64,000 nt of DNA from a virus, in IMG/VR virus record IMGVR_UViG_3300021964_000022, positions 1-64,000 of that record. The stretch is one strand, 5' to 3'. Below the pieces are notes generated by a model. The model was not told where the DNA came from. It searched no databases and worked only from the letters and a program-made list of their open reading frames with translations. Made by a program: the position numbers and the translations under genes. Below, in pieces: positions 15,199 to 23,547 of this stretch. Position 1 is the first letter of the stretch; every line of letters begins with the position of its first letter.

Positions 15199-16658
15199 TT
15201 CCAATCCACCTTTTCTATTGTAAAGGGATACTCTGCTTCTTTGTAAAACTTTTTACGTTGAGTCAGATGTCGCTTCGCAAACTTACATGTTGATGTAAGA
15301 TCCCATATTTGCACGAAGTCTTTGTCCTTTGCCTTTCTTACGCCTCTACCTATAGATTGTATAACTCTTACAAAACTTTTCCCAGGTTCAATAAGAACAA
15401 GATTGAAAATACGAGGAATGTTAATCCCAACCGCGGCTACTCCATATGTAGCAATTACTACATGATTTGTACCTTGGTTAATATCATCATATGCTTCTTT
15501 TCTATCTTTTAATTTAACGTCTCCTTTAACAAAAACGCTTCCAGGTATCTGCTCAGCAAGCATTTCACCTGCTGATATTCTGTCTACTAGTATTAGTGTG
15601 TTGCCTGATTCTTTTACATTGTTTAATAGTTTGCCTATATATTCTAGTCTTTGTTGATTTGTTGTTAAGTATTTTAATTCTGATTGATAATCTGTATGTG
15701 CTACTGTGTCTATTAACTGCACTACGTTAACATGACATTGTGATAGTACTCCTTTATCTTGAAGTTCTTTTGCACTAATTTGTCCTATAACAGGGCCTAA
15801 GGATGCATGTATGGACTCAAATTCGAACTTTTCTCTTGGTATAGTACCAGTTAGTCCCCAACGTATTGGAGCATTTTTTAAGTTACGTGTGAGTAAATTT
15901 TTAAGAACTTCTGCTTTTGCTTGATGAACTTCATCAACAATAACAGTACTAACACCGTCTAAGAACTCTGCAAGTGATAACACTGCTGAGCCATCTTTAT
16001 GCTTCTTGTCAAGTATATTCAAACTCTGCCAAGTGCAAATAGTGTGCGTCTTTCCTAGTTCTTTTCTGTCTCCAAAGTATACACCTACATCAAGTCCACA
16101 GTTAATATAATCTTCTTCTGTTTGTGTAACAAGCGACTTGTTAGGTACAATAACAAGACTACGTCCATACGGTTCAGTTAAATGACTTAGTGTAGCAGTA
16201 GTGATAGTCTTACCTGCTCCGGTTGCGATCTGTTGCAAGCTCTGTGGATGTTTTAAAAAGTTATTAATTGACTCTACTTGATAGTCACGTAGAATAATAT
16301 CTTCGCCTTCTGCTGGATGTCCTTTGGGCCATACAACTCCTAAGTCTTTCCAATAGTTTTCTGTAACAGGCGTAAAGTTTAATGTAATAGGATGACGTCT
16401 ATCTTCAATGTCTACTATTTGTACATTATTTTTTTGTAGCACTTCACTAACAACATCAAGATGGTTGACATAGCCAGTACCACCAATACCAAAGAAAGCA
16501 ACCTTTCCATCCCAACGACCAAGTTTATACTGTGGCATGTATCTTGCATAAGGCACTTCAAACTTGAGAGCATTCGCCAATTTCCTTCGTACATCAACTT
16601 CTAGTCCTTCTAGTTTTATGTTTACTTCATCTTCGATTATTAATTTACATGATGCCAT
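15195..16658 (-). CDS. uvsW: UvsW-type DNA/RNA helicase (superfamily 2)
   Basis: UvsW unwinds R-loops and branched DNA and controls the switch from origin-dependent to recombination-dependent replication. The SF2 motifs are clear: QQIATGAGKTITTA (motif I, near residue 143), IVDEVHQ (II), WGLTGTIPRE (III), LILVDR (IV), ATYGVAAVGINIPR (V) and QSIGRGVRKA (VI). The N-terminal 90 residues (VPYARYMPQYKLGRWDGKVAFF) match the UvsW DNA-binding domain. At 487 aa it is close to T4 UvsW (503 aa). It follows a 399-aa gene by a single base. Confidence 0.93.
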   Translation of the reverse strand: MASCKLIIEDEVNIKLEGLEVDVRRKLANALKFEVPYARYMPQYKLGRWDGKVAFFGIGGTGYVNHLDVVSEVLQKNNVQIVDIEDRRHPITLNFTPVTENYWKDLGVVWPKGHPAEGEDIILRDYQVESINNFLKHPQSLQQIATGAGKTITTATLSHLTEPYGRSLVIVPNKSLVTQTEEDYINCGLDVGVYFGDRKELGKTHTICTWQSLNILDKKHKDGSAVLSLAEFLDGVSTVIVDEVHQAKAEVLKNLLTRNLKNAPIRWGLTGTIPREKFEFESIHASLGPVIGQISAKELQDKGVLSQCHVNVVQLIDTVAHTDYQSELKYLTTNQQRLEYIGKLLNNVKESGNTLILVDRISAGEMLAEQIPGSVFVKGDVKLKDRKEAYDDINQGTNHVVIATYGVAAVGINIPRIFNLVLIEPGKSFVRVIQSIGRGVRKAKDKDFVQIWDLTSTCKFAKRHLTQRKKFYKEAEYPFTIEKVDWK

Positions 16659-17858
16659 TTATATTATCTCAAAATTCTTACTTGCATATCTGTCTATCAT
16701 TCCCATTTCATTATAATAGTGTATCAATAAATCATAATTTTCTACATATGCTTTACTTTTTGAAGCAGGCCCTAATCTAGCAAATGATATTGTCATTGCT
16801 GGTTTAAAGTCGCTTTGTACTAACGGTTTAGGAACTTTAGTATCTTTAATATACACTATTTTTGTATCGTTGTCAACTATATTATTAAGTTTTTTTGACT
16901 TAATATATTGATTAAAGTCTTTGCCAGGTTCGTCAATGTTATCTAATCTAAACAAAACACTTTGCTGTTTTGCTGGAATTATTCCATTTACTGCTTCATA
17001 GAATTCTTCTAACATATGTAAACTATCGTTGTCTAAAATTATTACAATCGGAAAACGTTTAATTTCGCTTATTGTATCAATAAGATTATATAAGTTATAT
17101 TTTCTAGAGCTAACAAAAACATTAGGTAATTCTCTTTTAATTATTTTTGTTGTAAGTGGAGTGTAATTAAAAAGTTTTTTCTCAACTTCGTCTTCGTCAA
17201 AAATATGTAACCCGTAAAGAAAACGTCTATCATAATACAAAGCAAGATTATCATATATATTTCCGCAATCTTTTTCTAAATAATTTATTGCTTTTTCTGG
17301 TAAATTTTTAATTTGATAATCATATACACCCGGAATATAATTGTCTTTCGATTCGTTTATTATACTTAATTGATTGTACATATCAAGAAGTTGTTCGTCT
17401 ACTGTAAACTTGTGTTCAAACTTTTTAACTACATTCATAAGTTTAAAAAGATATGTTTCGCTAAAAGGAAAGGTATGTACGTGTTCTTTATATCCATGAA
17501 CTTTAGGATCAATTCTACGGAGTTCTTCAATACGATCAATAATTTTTTTACTAAATGGAAATCTTATCTTTAATAAATCGTCCTCTTTAATAAGCCAATG
17601 GCTTCGATCTATTTCACGTAACGGCATACGTAATTCATCCAAGTACATGCTTAGGTCTATAGAATTTTGTGTAAACTGCTTTGTATATTCTATTAACTTT
17701 GTTCTTACTAAAGAATATTGTCTATCAGTTAGTGCAGTTTTCTTTTTTAACTGTCTAGCAATACTAGTAAGAATGTTTATATCAGACTTTTCTAATACGA
17801 ATTCAGGTGAATATACTAGTGTTTCGAGGCAATCTTCGATATTATTTACTTTAAACAT
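16659..17858 (-). CDS. Large helical protein of unknown function (399 aa), first gene of the uvsW operon
   Basis: I do not recognise a family. The N-terminal 150 residues are helical and charged (SIARQLKKKTALTDRQYSLVRTK), followed by mixed segments and a C-terminal part with FPIVIILDNDSLHMLEEF and AMTISFARLGPASKSKAY. There is no Walker motif, zinc site or membrane segment. Operon position, directly before uvsW and read from the same early promoter, points to DNA metabolism. The ATG at 17858 lies 6 bases after the TATAAT box, the third predicted leaderless start in the window. Lysine and asparagine content is high, fitting the AT-rich DNA. Confidence 0.65.
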   Translation of the reverse strand: MFKVNNIEDCLETLVYSPEFVLEKSDINILTSIARQLKKKTALTDRQYSLVRTKLIEYTKQFTQNSIDLSMYLDELRMPLREIDRSHWLIKEDDLLKIRFPFSKKIIDRIEELRRIDPKVHGYKEHVHTFPFSETYLFKLMNVVKKFEHKFTVDEQLLDMYNQLSIINESKDNYIPGVYDYQIKNLPEKAINYLEKDCGNIYDNLALYYDRRFLYGLHIFDEDEVEKKLFNYTPLTTKIIKRELPNVFVSSRKYNLYNLIDTISEIKRFPIVIILDNDSLHMLEEFYEAVNGIIPAKQQSVLFRLDNIDEPGKDFNQYIKSKKLNNIVDNDTKIVYIKDTKVPKPLVQSDFKPAMTISFARLGPASKSKAYVENYDLLIHYYNEMGMIDRYASKNFEII

Positions 17859-17864
17859 GTAGCT

Positions 17865-17893
17865 ATTATACTATATTATAGCAATGATGTCAA
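17865..17893 (-). promoter_or_regulatory. Early sigma70 promoter (leaderless)
   Basis: TTGACA (17893-17888), 17-bp spacer, TATAAT (17870-17865) on the minus strand; six bases then separate it from the ATG at 17858. It overlaps the 3' end of the KpsS-like gene and would drive the uvsW operon. Confidence 0.88.
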
Positions 17894-18724
17894 GTGTTTA
17901 ATAGGTATTCCTTGAATTATTTCTTCAGTAGTCCATTCGGTGTGTGCGTAGTCATTAAGCCATTGTGTTCGATCTGGCATTAAAGGCTGTTCTATATCAT
18001 GTAAAAAGTCTATGTCATTGCCTACATCATAAGCAAGACTATTATTGCTAACAAAACTAGGAACACCGTTGATGACAGAATGAATCCCAGGATTGCTACT
18101 CCAAGAAATAGTAGCATGTATATTATCAAAAGCCATATCAAAATCATCATAAGTGCCATCTAATTGCCTTGGTTCCTGTCTTGTTACATGCCTAAGTCCA
18201 CGTTCGATATGTTCTAATCTACAACGTGGGTGTGGCCGAAATATAATTGGCCTATCTGTGTGTTTTCGAATCTCATCGTAAGTATTAAGAAACCAGTTGC
18301 TCATACGAGGCATGTTTTGCCATTGTAAACTCTTATCATGCTGTCCACATATAAGAATGTATTTGCCTTCAGTACGCCAGGGCTTTACTTCGAGTCCCAG
18401 TAAACGCTTACGGCTATCATCGTTATTGCCATCCCCAAAATAAGCATTTCTATTAATTCCATTTAGTCCTACCTTCCAAGTGGATCCTCGGCGTATTCCA
18501 CCAACTTCTAATACTATTGTTGGTTTACCTTCGGCTTGGTTTCGTTCCCATATAGCTTGGTTTCCAGCCATACGACCGTTCCAAAGTACGCTCCAAATAA
18601 CATCAATCCCGTCGCTACCATTAATAACAACATCATGTTTAAGAGCATTAGCACCAGCATGAAAGGCATCAAACACAGGCTTGCTATTGAGAGCACCAAA
18701 TCTTTCATGTAAATTAAACCTCAT
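17876..18724 (-). CDS. Capsule-type glycosyltransferase, KpsC/KpsS-like (282 aa)
   Basis: The C-terminal half carries the GT-B-like pattern of capsule polysaccharide proteins of the KpsC/KpsS type: KHTDRPIIFRPHPRCR (an R-P-H-P motif) and then ATISWSSNPGIHSVINGVPSFVS, where a conserved Ser/Asn and a GVP-like loop follow a strand. KpsC and KpsS use CMP-Kdo, and the same phage makes CMP-Kdo through kdsA and kdsB. It lacks any membrane segment. It overlaps the GT-A gene upstream by 11 bp and is the last gene of the sugar operon. Acceptor and linkage are unknown. Confidence 0.65.
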   Translation of the reverse strand: MRFNLHERFGALNSKPVFDAFHAGANALKHDVVINGSDGIDVIWSVLWNGRMAGNQAIWERNQAEGKPTIVLEVGGIRRGSTWKVGLNGINRNAYFGDGNNDDSRKRLLGLEVKPWRTEGKYILICGQHDKSLQWQNMPRMSNWFLNTYDEIRKHTDRPIIFRPHPRCRLEHIERGLRHVTRQEPRQLDGTYDDFDMAFDNIHATISWSSNPGIHSVINGVPSFVSNNSLAYDVGNDIDFLHDIEQPLMPDRTQWLNDYAHTEWTTEEIIQGIPIKHLTSLL

Positions 18725-19553
18725 TCCAATACGATTCTGGTCTATGTTGAACTAAATCTTTTGCTAGGCTTTTACCAGAATCTTTCCTCCCGCCTTTCAT
18801 ATGATCAAACCATGTGCCTAAAACACAGTTAATTAGCGGATGTCCTCCGCCACCTGTTTTAGCAGTTCTGTTAACAATGTTTGCTGTATAGTCTAATACA
18901 TTGTTGTCGATATCTCTTAATTGATTAAGTATGTGTCCAAACACATAACTGTCGTGCCATTCTTCCAATTCAAATATACCATTATTGGCATCTTCATAAA
19001 ACCTTTCAAACTCTTTTAAAAACTGTATGCACATTGGATGTCTTAAATTCATACCATAGAATCCACACTCCGGCCAACTACGAACATCTTTGCCTCTGCC
19101 AACAAATGTTAACCATTTATCATTAGGTAATAGTTCAGCAAACTCTGCATAACTTATATTGTTATGTACGTAAGTATCTGCATCCATCCAAATTAACCAA
19201 TCTGTTTCTTTATCTTCTGCGGCATGAAATACAGCGTAAACTTTATTAGCAAAGCGTACTGCGTCCCATTTAAATTCTTTATGATGATCTCTTGGACGTC
19301 TTTCAGGGAATGGACATTTACCATTTGCTTTAGGTACATCTTTCCAACGCTCTTTAAATGCATTTAGTTTTGGTAGATTATGTCTTGCATCATATATGTC
19401 AACATGGCCACCATTTGATTGTGGCAAACAGTCTTCGGCATATACCTTTAATTGTATTTTTGGATCTACACGTTCTGCATAGCTATCTATAAAACGCTGT
19501 CCATATTTAACTAGTCCTGGTTGATGGAATGTTGTTACTGCTGTTATTTTCAT
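18714..19553 (-). CDS. GT-A type glycosyltransferase (279 aa)
   Basis: From the ATG at 19553, which overlaps the preceding stop (ATGA), the protein begins KITAVTTFHQPGLVKYG. The metal-binding D-x-D motif is in WLIWMDADTYVHN, followed by CGFYGMNLRHP, EEWHDSYVFGHIL and the late TWFDHMKGGRKDSGKS, which probably binds the donor phosphate. A paralogue lies at 23522-24322 (WIDCDVY, CGFVGYN, THDSYVFD, LTHVKGDDKDR). Donor and acceptor cannot be told. Its place between KpsC-like genes suggests that they build one glycan. Confidence 0.75.
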   Translation of the reverse strand: MKITAVTTFHQPGLVKYGQRFIDSYAERVDPKIQLKVYAEDCLPQSNGGHVDIYDARHNLPKLNAFKERWKDVPKANGKCPFPERRPRDHHKEFKWDAVRFANKVYAVFHAAEDKETDWLIWMDADTYVHNNISYAEFAELLPNDKWLTFVGRGKDVRSWPECGFYGMNLRHPMCIQFLKEFERFYEDANNGIFELEEWHDSYVFGHILNQLRDIDNNVLDYTANIVNRTAKTGGGGHPLINCVLGTWFDHMKGGRKDSGKSLAKDLVQHRPESYWNEV

Positions 19554-20491
19554 TTTAATATCGCCCAATTTTTCATATGTTGCCAACATGCTCCTGACTT
19601 TAGCTCATCTAATCGCCAATGACACATTGCTATTCGTTGTATCCAAGTTTCTCTGTCAAAGTGTCTTGGATTTTCTATTTCGTTTAAATCTGTATGTGAT
19701 ACAGGTCCTGCTTGTGCTTTCATAGGATCGGTTACAAATGTAGGTATACCTTCGATTGCGGCCGCTACTGTTGGACTACTATTATGATTAACTACACAAT
19801 GAGCGCCAGCAAAGTCTGCCATTAATGGCCTTGTTCGTTCACTAATAGTTACATTGTTATGACCAAGTCTACTTATTTTTAATGCATGATCTTTTGCTTT
19901 CTTATCTCCAGGATGTAATCTAATACGTATAGGTCTATCAGTTACTCGTTTAATTCTAAGTATCATAGGATGTAACCAAGGAACAACATGTTTCCCTTCC
20001 ATACTCCAACCACCGTCACGTTGACAACAAATTAAAATATGATTGCCATCTTTTCTATTTGGCTGAAGTTTTAATCCTAGATCTTTTTGTATTTGTTGCC
20101 ATCTACGTGGGTCCGGATGATCCCAACAATATTCGCCACTATCACAAAATACACCATCGTAACTATATCTTAAATAAGTTCTAGTGTTTGACGGGTCTGC
20201 ATATAAAAATAAATTTGCATCTGCAATAATAGTACGCTTGTTTTTATTTTTTTGATTCTCTAATACTTGTCTACGTAAATCTAAATGCGGAACATGTTTA
20301 CTTTGTGGATGCACAAATCCTTGTAGGATTGCTACATCACTAGGGTAGTGATGGAAGTTATCAATTACTTTACCATCGTCGCCGCTTTTACAAACACCTT
20401 CTATAAAATATTTTAATAATCTTGGTTTTTCTGAATTTGAATTGCCGGGCGGTATTCCCTTCATATATGCGTTTACAGTTAATCTACTCAT
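19550..20491 (-). CDS. Capsule-type glycosyltransferase, KpsC/KpsS-like (313 aa)
   Basis: Landmarks are VTDRPIRIRLHPGDKKAKDHAL (R-L-H-P motif near residue 195), followed by GAHCVVNHNSSPTVAAAIEGIPTFVTDP, the Ser-Ser/GIP loop shared with the other three KpsC-like proteins of the window, and a C-terminal helix WIQRIAMCHWRLDELKSG. The N-terminal half (DVAILQGFVHPQSK, RTIIADANLFLYAD) is a Rossmann-like domain. It overlaps its neighbours by 4 bp each side, so it belongs to the operon driven by the late promoter at 22734-22741. Confidence 0.62.
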   Translation of the reverse strand: MSRLTVNAYMKGIPPGNSNSEKPRLLKYFIEGVCKSGDDGKVIDNFHHYPSDVAILQGFVHPQSKHVPHLDLRRQVLENQKNKNKRTIIADANLFLYADPSNTRTYLRYSYDGVFCDSGEYCWDHPDPRRWQQIQKDLGLKLQPNRKDGNHILICCQRDGGWSMEGKHVVPWLHPMILRIKRVTDRPIRIRLHPGDKKAKDHALKISRLGHNNVTISERTRPLMADFAGAHCVVNHNSSPTVAAAIEGIPTFVTDPMKAQAGPVSHTDLNEIENPRHFDRETWIQRIAMCHWRLDELKSGACWQHMKNWAILK

Positions 20492-21294
20492 AGCTGATGT
20501 TCCTCTTGTAGCCTTAATGCAATTCCTTGCATTAATTCAATGGGTGAATATTGTTGATATGCTATCCAATTCCAAAACGATCTTACTAAGTCTTCGTCTG
20601 GGTACTTAGCATTATCAATAGTGGATAAATCTGTACTACATATAACATCACCTGCATGTGGGGCCATTGTAAATGCAGGTATACCATAATGTACTGCTTC
20701 CAATGCCGCAATACTATTATAGGTTACTACAGCATATATTCCTTCTCTTGCACACTGAGATCCTATACTATTATCTTTAATACGTTCTGAGCGTAGCCCT
20801 TTGTCTCTAATTTTTATTGGTCTATCTGTATACTTTCGAATCTTCTCAATAGTTTCTGTTACCCATGTATCTCTATCTATTCCGTAATACTGACACGGTT
20901 TGCCGCTTGGAGTAACTAGCAATATAGGTCCTGACTGTGTAACTTTTTTTCCGTGATAAACTAACCAAGGACATAAAGAAACTTGGCCGCGCCATCTGTC
21001 TCCGGGCAGTTCCTTAAAACGTCCGATATGCTGTATATCGTTCTTTACAACTCTATAAAAAAATTTCCTCTTCATACTATTGCCCATATAACCATTGTCA
21101 ATATAATAAAAATCTCGTTTACTATCTTTTAATAAACTATGCATAAGTTTGCGTTTAGTCATACTACGAAATGCAATAGGAATGCTTTCGTCATATTGGT
21201 TAAGGTTTTTCTTATCAATCCATGTTGAGTTTGCACCTGATGCCCATAACTTCATTATTTCGTCGTTTGGGTCTAAGCACAACATATTAGTCAT
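20488..21294 (-). CDS. Capsule-type glycosyltransferase, KpsC/KpsS-like (268 aa)
   Basis: This is a close paralogue of 24983-25786: both have RDFYYIDNGYMGN or the equivalent, VTPSGKPCQYYGIDRDTWV, KYTDRPIKIRDKG, then AVVTYNSIAALEAVHYGIPAFTMAP and NWIAYQQYSPIELMQGIALRL. The SIAALEA-x-x-x-GIP loop matches the C-terminal GT-B domain of KpsC/KpsS capsule proteins. Both lack the usual R-P-H-P and have an RDK sequence at that position, so they form a distinct subgroup. It starts at ATG 21294 within an ATGACTAA overlap with the preceding gene. Confidence 0.62.
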   Translation of the reverse strand: MTNMLCLDPNDEIMKLWASGANSTWIDKKNLNQYDESIPIAFRSMTKRKLMHSLLKDSKRDFYYIDNGYMGNSMKRKFFYRVVKNDIQHIGRFKELPGDRWRGQVSLCPWLVYHGKKVTQSGPILLVTPSGKPCQYYGIDRDTWVTETIEKIRKYTDRPIKIRDKGLRSERIKDNSIGSQCAREGIYAVVTYNSIAALEAVHYGIPAFTMAPHAGDVICSTDLSTIDNAKYPDEDLVRSFWNWIAYQQYSPIELMQGIALRLQEEHQL

Positions 21295-21961
21295 TCATCA
21301 TATCCTGTAGTTCTTGTTTCCATAATTCATTAAATTCACAGTTCCTATAGTTTTCAAACCAAGGACCGCCTTCTGTATAATGTATTAGTTTTGGTTTTTC
21401 AATATCATCATATACACCTACTAGATAGTTCCATGTGTGATCAATGCTACCAATTTCTTCATCTTTTAACCAACTAAAGCGATGCATATATGCGCCGTTA
21501 AGTTCAATTTCGTTTACAAAGTCTTGATTAACAACTTTATTACTAGGGTGTCCGCAGTTCCAAAGTACCATACTACTCCAATTCTTACGTGGATAGATAG
21601 TTTGTTTTTGTCCGTCCATCTTTGTAGTTTCAGTTACTTTGTAATCATGTTGCACACACATTACAGCATACTTGTCATCTGCTTGATCAAATAGTTCTTT
21701 GATGTCTGTTGTAAGTATCATGTCACTGTCCATAAACACTGCCCAACCTTTAAAGTTGCATAATTCAGGAATAAGAAAACGTGTAAAAGTAAACTCAGTA
21801 CTTGCTAACTTATCAATAGGTCTATTATACCATCCTGCATCTCTTAATTCTTGTTGCTTGAGAGGACGTACATCAGCTTCTGGTGATTTGGTTAAGATAC
21901 TGTGCTTACATACTTGATATGCAATATCTTCTCTAGTATCGTATCCTACAAATACTTTCAT
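21287..21961 (-). CDS. GT8-like glycosyltransferase (224 aa)
   Basis: MKVFVGYDTREDIAYQVCKHSI, FTRFLIPELCNFKGWAVFMDSDMILTTDI (D-x-D metal and nucleotide-sugar site) and the late DHTWNYLVGV plus KLIHYTEGGPWF match the glycosyltransferase family 8-like proteins found in T4-like phages and lipopolysaccharide clusters. These use UDP- or other nucleotide-sugars with retention. It overlaps the nucleotidyltransferase-cupin gene by 1 bp and the KpsC-like gene by 8 bp, so the three are co-expressed. Confidence 0.82.
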   Translation of the reverse strand: MKVFVGYDTREDIAYQVCKHSILTKSPEADVRPLKQQELRDAGWYNRPIDKLASTEFTFTRFLIPELCNFKGWAVFMDSDMILTTDIKELFDQADDKYAVMCVQHDYKVTETTKMDGQKQTIYPRKNWSSMVLWNCGHPSNKVVNQDFVNEIELNGAYMHRFSWLKDEEIGSIDHTWNYLVGVYDDIEKPKLIHYTEGGPWFENYRNCEFNELWKQELQDMMND

Positions 21962-22728
21962 TAATTTCTCCTTTCAATATCTTCTTCTATGCACTCACTA
22001 CCCCATTGTAATTCTAGTATGTGTGCATTTTCAGTGCCGGGGTTTGAAGCTTTGTGCCATACTTCGACTCCAATTTCATATGGGTTTGTATGAGGCTTTA
22101 GTAATAACGAGTCTTTATTATTGTTATACTCTGTATCCATTTGTACTTCACCTTCTAAAACAATCCATTGTTCTGAGCGTTTAAAATGTTTTTGATCACT
22201 TAGGCTCTTGCCTGGATATATTACTAGTTCTTTTACTTTATATCCTTTTTCTGGTTTGTGATCTAATACACGCCAGTAACCCCAATCACGCATTGTCTTA
22301 GGATTTTTAAATTCTTCTAGAATCCAACTACTTGAATTCTTTTTATCATCGCCGCCAACACCGTATACAAAAGTTAATTCACCAGTATTGTCGTCAAATA
22401 ATTCAGGAATATTATCTGCTTGTCTATCTCCGCCATTGGCAAAGATAATTTCGTTATCTGGATAAATCTCTCTAGTTTTAACAATAGCGCCTGTAGCACT
22501 ACCATCGTCATCGTTAAAATTAATAACTCTATCTACACATTCTAATGCTTCTATTATAGTGGCACGCTCGTTCCATGTCATAAATGCTTTACCTTTTTTA
22601 CGTGCTAACCATTCGTCGGAGTTTAATCCAACAACTAATTTTTTACCTAAAGCCTTTGCGGCTTTAAAGTATGATATATGTCCTGAGTGAAGTGGATCAA
22701 ATCCACCTGTAACTAATACTACATTCAT
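21961..22728 (-). CDS. Sugar-phosphate nucleotidyltransferase fused to a cupin (255 aa)
   Basis: Residues 1-135 form a cytidylyltransferase-type domain: VLVTGGFDPLHSGHISYF (H-x-G-H, residues 14-17), VVGLNSDEWLARKKG and NERATIIEALECVD, as in the adenylyltransferase half of HldE and in glycerol-phosphate cytidylyltransferases. Residues about 150-250 form a cupin similar to the C-terminal domain of type II mannose-6-phosphate isomerases (GYKVKELVIYPGKSLSDQKH, SEQWIVLEGEVQM, GVEVWHKASNPG). One protein could therefore isomerise or bind a sugar phosphate and activate it. A perfect TATAAATA late box lies 6 bp before the start, so it heads the late sugar operon. Confidence 0.82.
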   Translation of the reverse strand: MNVVLVTGGFDPLHSGHISYFKAAKALGKKLVVGLNSDEWLARKKGKAFMTWNERATIIEALECVDRVINFNDDDGSATGAIVKTREIYPDNEIIFANGGDRQADNIPELFDDNTGELTFVYGVGGDDKKNSSSWILEEFKNPKTMRDWGYWRVLDHKPEKGYKVKELVIYPGKSLSDQKHFKRSEQWIVLEGEVQMDTEYNNNKDSLLLKPHTNPYEIGVEVWHKASNPGTENAHILELQWGSECIEEDIERRN

Positions 22729-22733
22729 GTTAG

Positions 22734-22741
22734 TATTTATA
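22734..22741 (-). promoter_or_regulatory. Late promoter box TATAAATA
   Basis: A perfect T4 late box on the minus strand (22741-22734), with CTAAC between it and the ATG at 22728. It would drive six overlapping sugar genes down to 17876. Confidence 0.78.
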
Positions 22742-22755
22742 TACCTACATAACTA

Positions 22756-22763
22756 CTAAATAT
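22756..22763 (+). promoter_or_regulatory. Weak late-type promoter box CTAAATAT
   Basis: The plus-strand ACTAAATAT is near the late consensus and sits 4 bp before the ATG of the pyruvyl-transferase-like gene, the spacing seen at other late starts. It forms a divergent pair with the box at 22734-22741. Confidence 0.4.
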
Positions 22764-22767
22764 TTTT

Positions 22768-23547
22768 ATGGCAATAATAATACATAGAGACGATAAATCT
22801 AATGCAGGAGACTACTGGGCAAGGCCTAGCCATTATTTTCCTATTAAAGAAGACAAAATTTTAGATATTGAAAAACTAAAACCATTTCAAACAGAACAAA
22901 CAATAATCATCGGCGGCGGCGGATTATTAGGTAGACCTAAGTGGACTGAAGTTATAGAAGAAATAAGCAAAAATAATAAAGTTATCTTATGGGGGGCAGG
23001 ACATAATATGTATACTAATAAACGAATATCATATACAGTTTGTAGTCCAGTAAAATCTGAACTTCCATCTTTTATGAATAATTTTACAAAGATAGGATTA
23101 CGTGATTACAATATGGGATACAACTGGGTTCCTTGTCCGAGCTGTATGCACACTGCTTTTAACAAAGCGATGAAAGTAAAAAAAACAAAGGATACAATTG
23201 GTATTAGACATAAAAAATTAAAGATGAGGACTGATTTATTTAAAATAATATCTCATGTTCAGAAGCCTGAGGACCTAGAAGAATTTTTATGTAATATTGC
23301 ACAATATGAAAACGTAGTTACTAATACATACCACGGAGCATACTGGGCTATGTTATTAGGTTGCAAAGTTATATTACAACCTTGGTCTAGTAAGTTTAAT
23401 GACTTAGGATTTAATTACGGAACAATAAAAAATGATGTTTCTAATTATAGAGCAATATTAGACACTATTAAACCAAACAACAATGCATTAGATATTGCAA
23501 AAGATGCTAATAAAAAGTTTTTTACTTCCTGTGAATATTTGATATAA
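22768..23547 (+). CDS. Polysaccharide pyruvyl-transferase-like protein (259 aa)
   Basis: The motif order fits the pyruvyl-transferase family (PF04230): DDKSNAGDYWARP near the start (NAGD), TIIIGGGGLLGRPKW, VILWGAGHN, then a C-terminal VVTNTYHGAYWAMLLGCKVILQP, the His-Gly loop that binds phosphoenolpyruvate or donor. These enzymes add ketal pyruvate to sugars of capsules and exopolysaccharides, giving acidic groups. It is alone on the plus strand inside a minus-strand sugar region and its 3' end overlaps the convergent glycosyltransferase gene by 26 bp. Confidence 0.75.
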   Translation: MAIIIHRDDKSNAGDYWARPSHYFPIKEDKILDIEKLKPFQTEQTIIIGGGGLLGRPKWTEVIEEISKNNKVILWGAGHNMYTNKRISYTVCSPVKSELPSFMNNFTKIGLRDYNMGYNWVPCPSCMHTAFNKAMKVKKTKDTIGIRHKKLKMRTDLFKIISHVQKPEDLEEFLCNIAQYENVVTNTYHGAYWAMLLGCKVILQPWSSKFNDLGFNYGTIKNDVSNYRAILDTIKPNNNALDIAKDANKKFFTSCEYLI

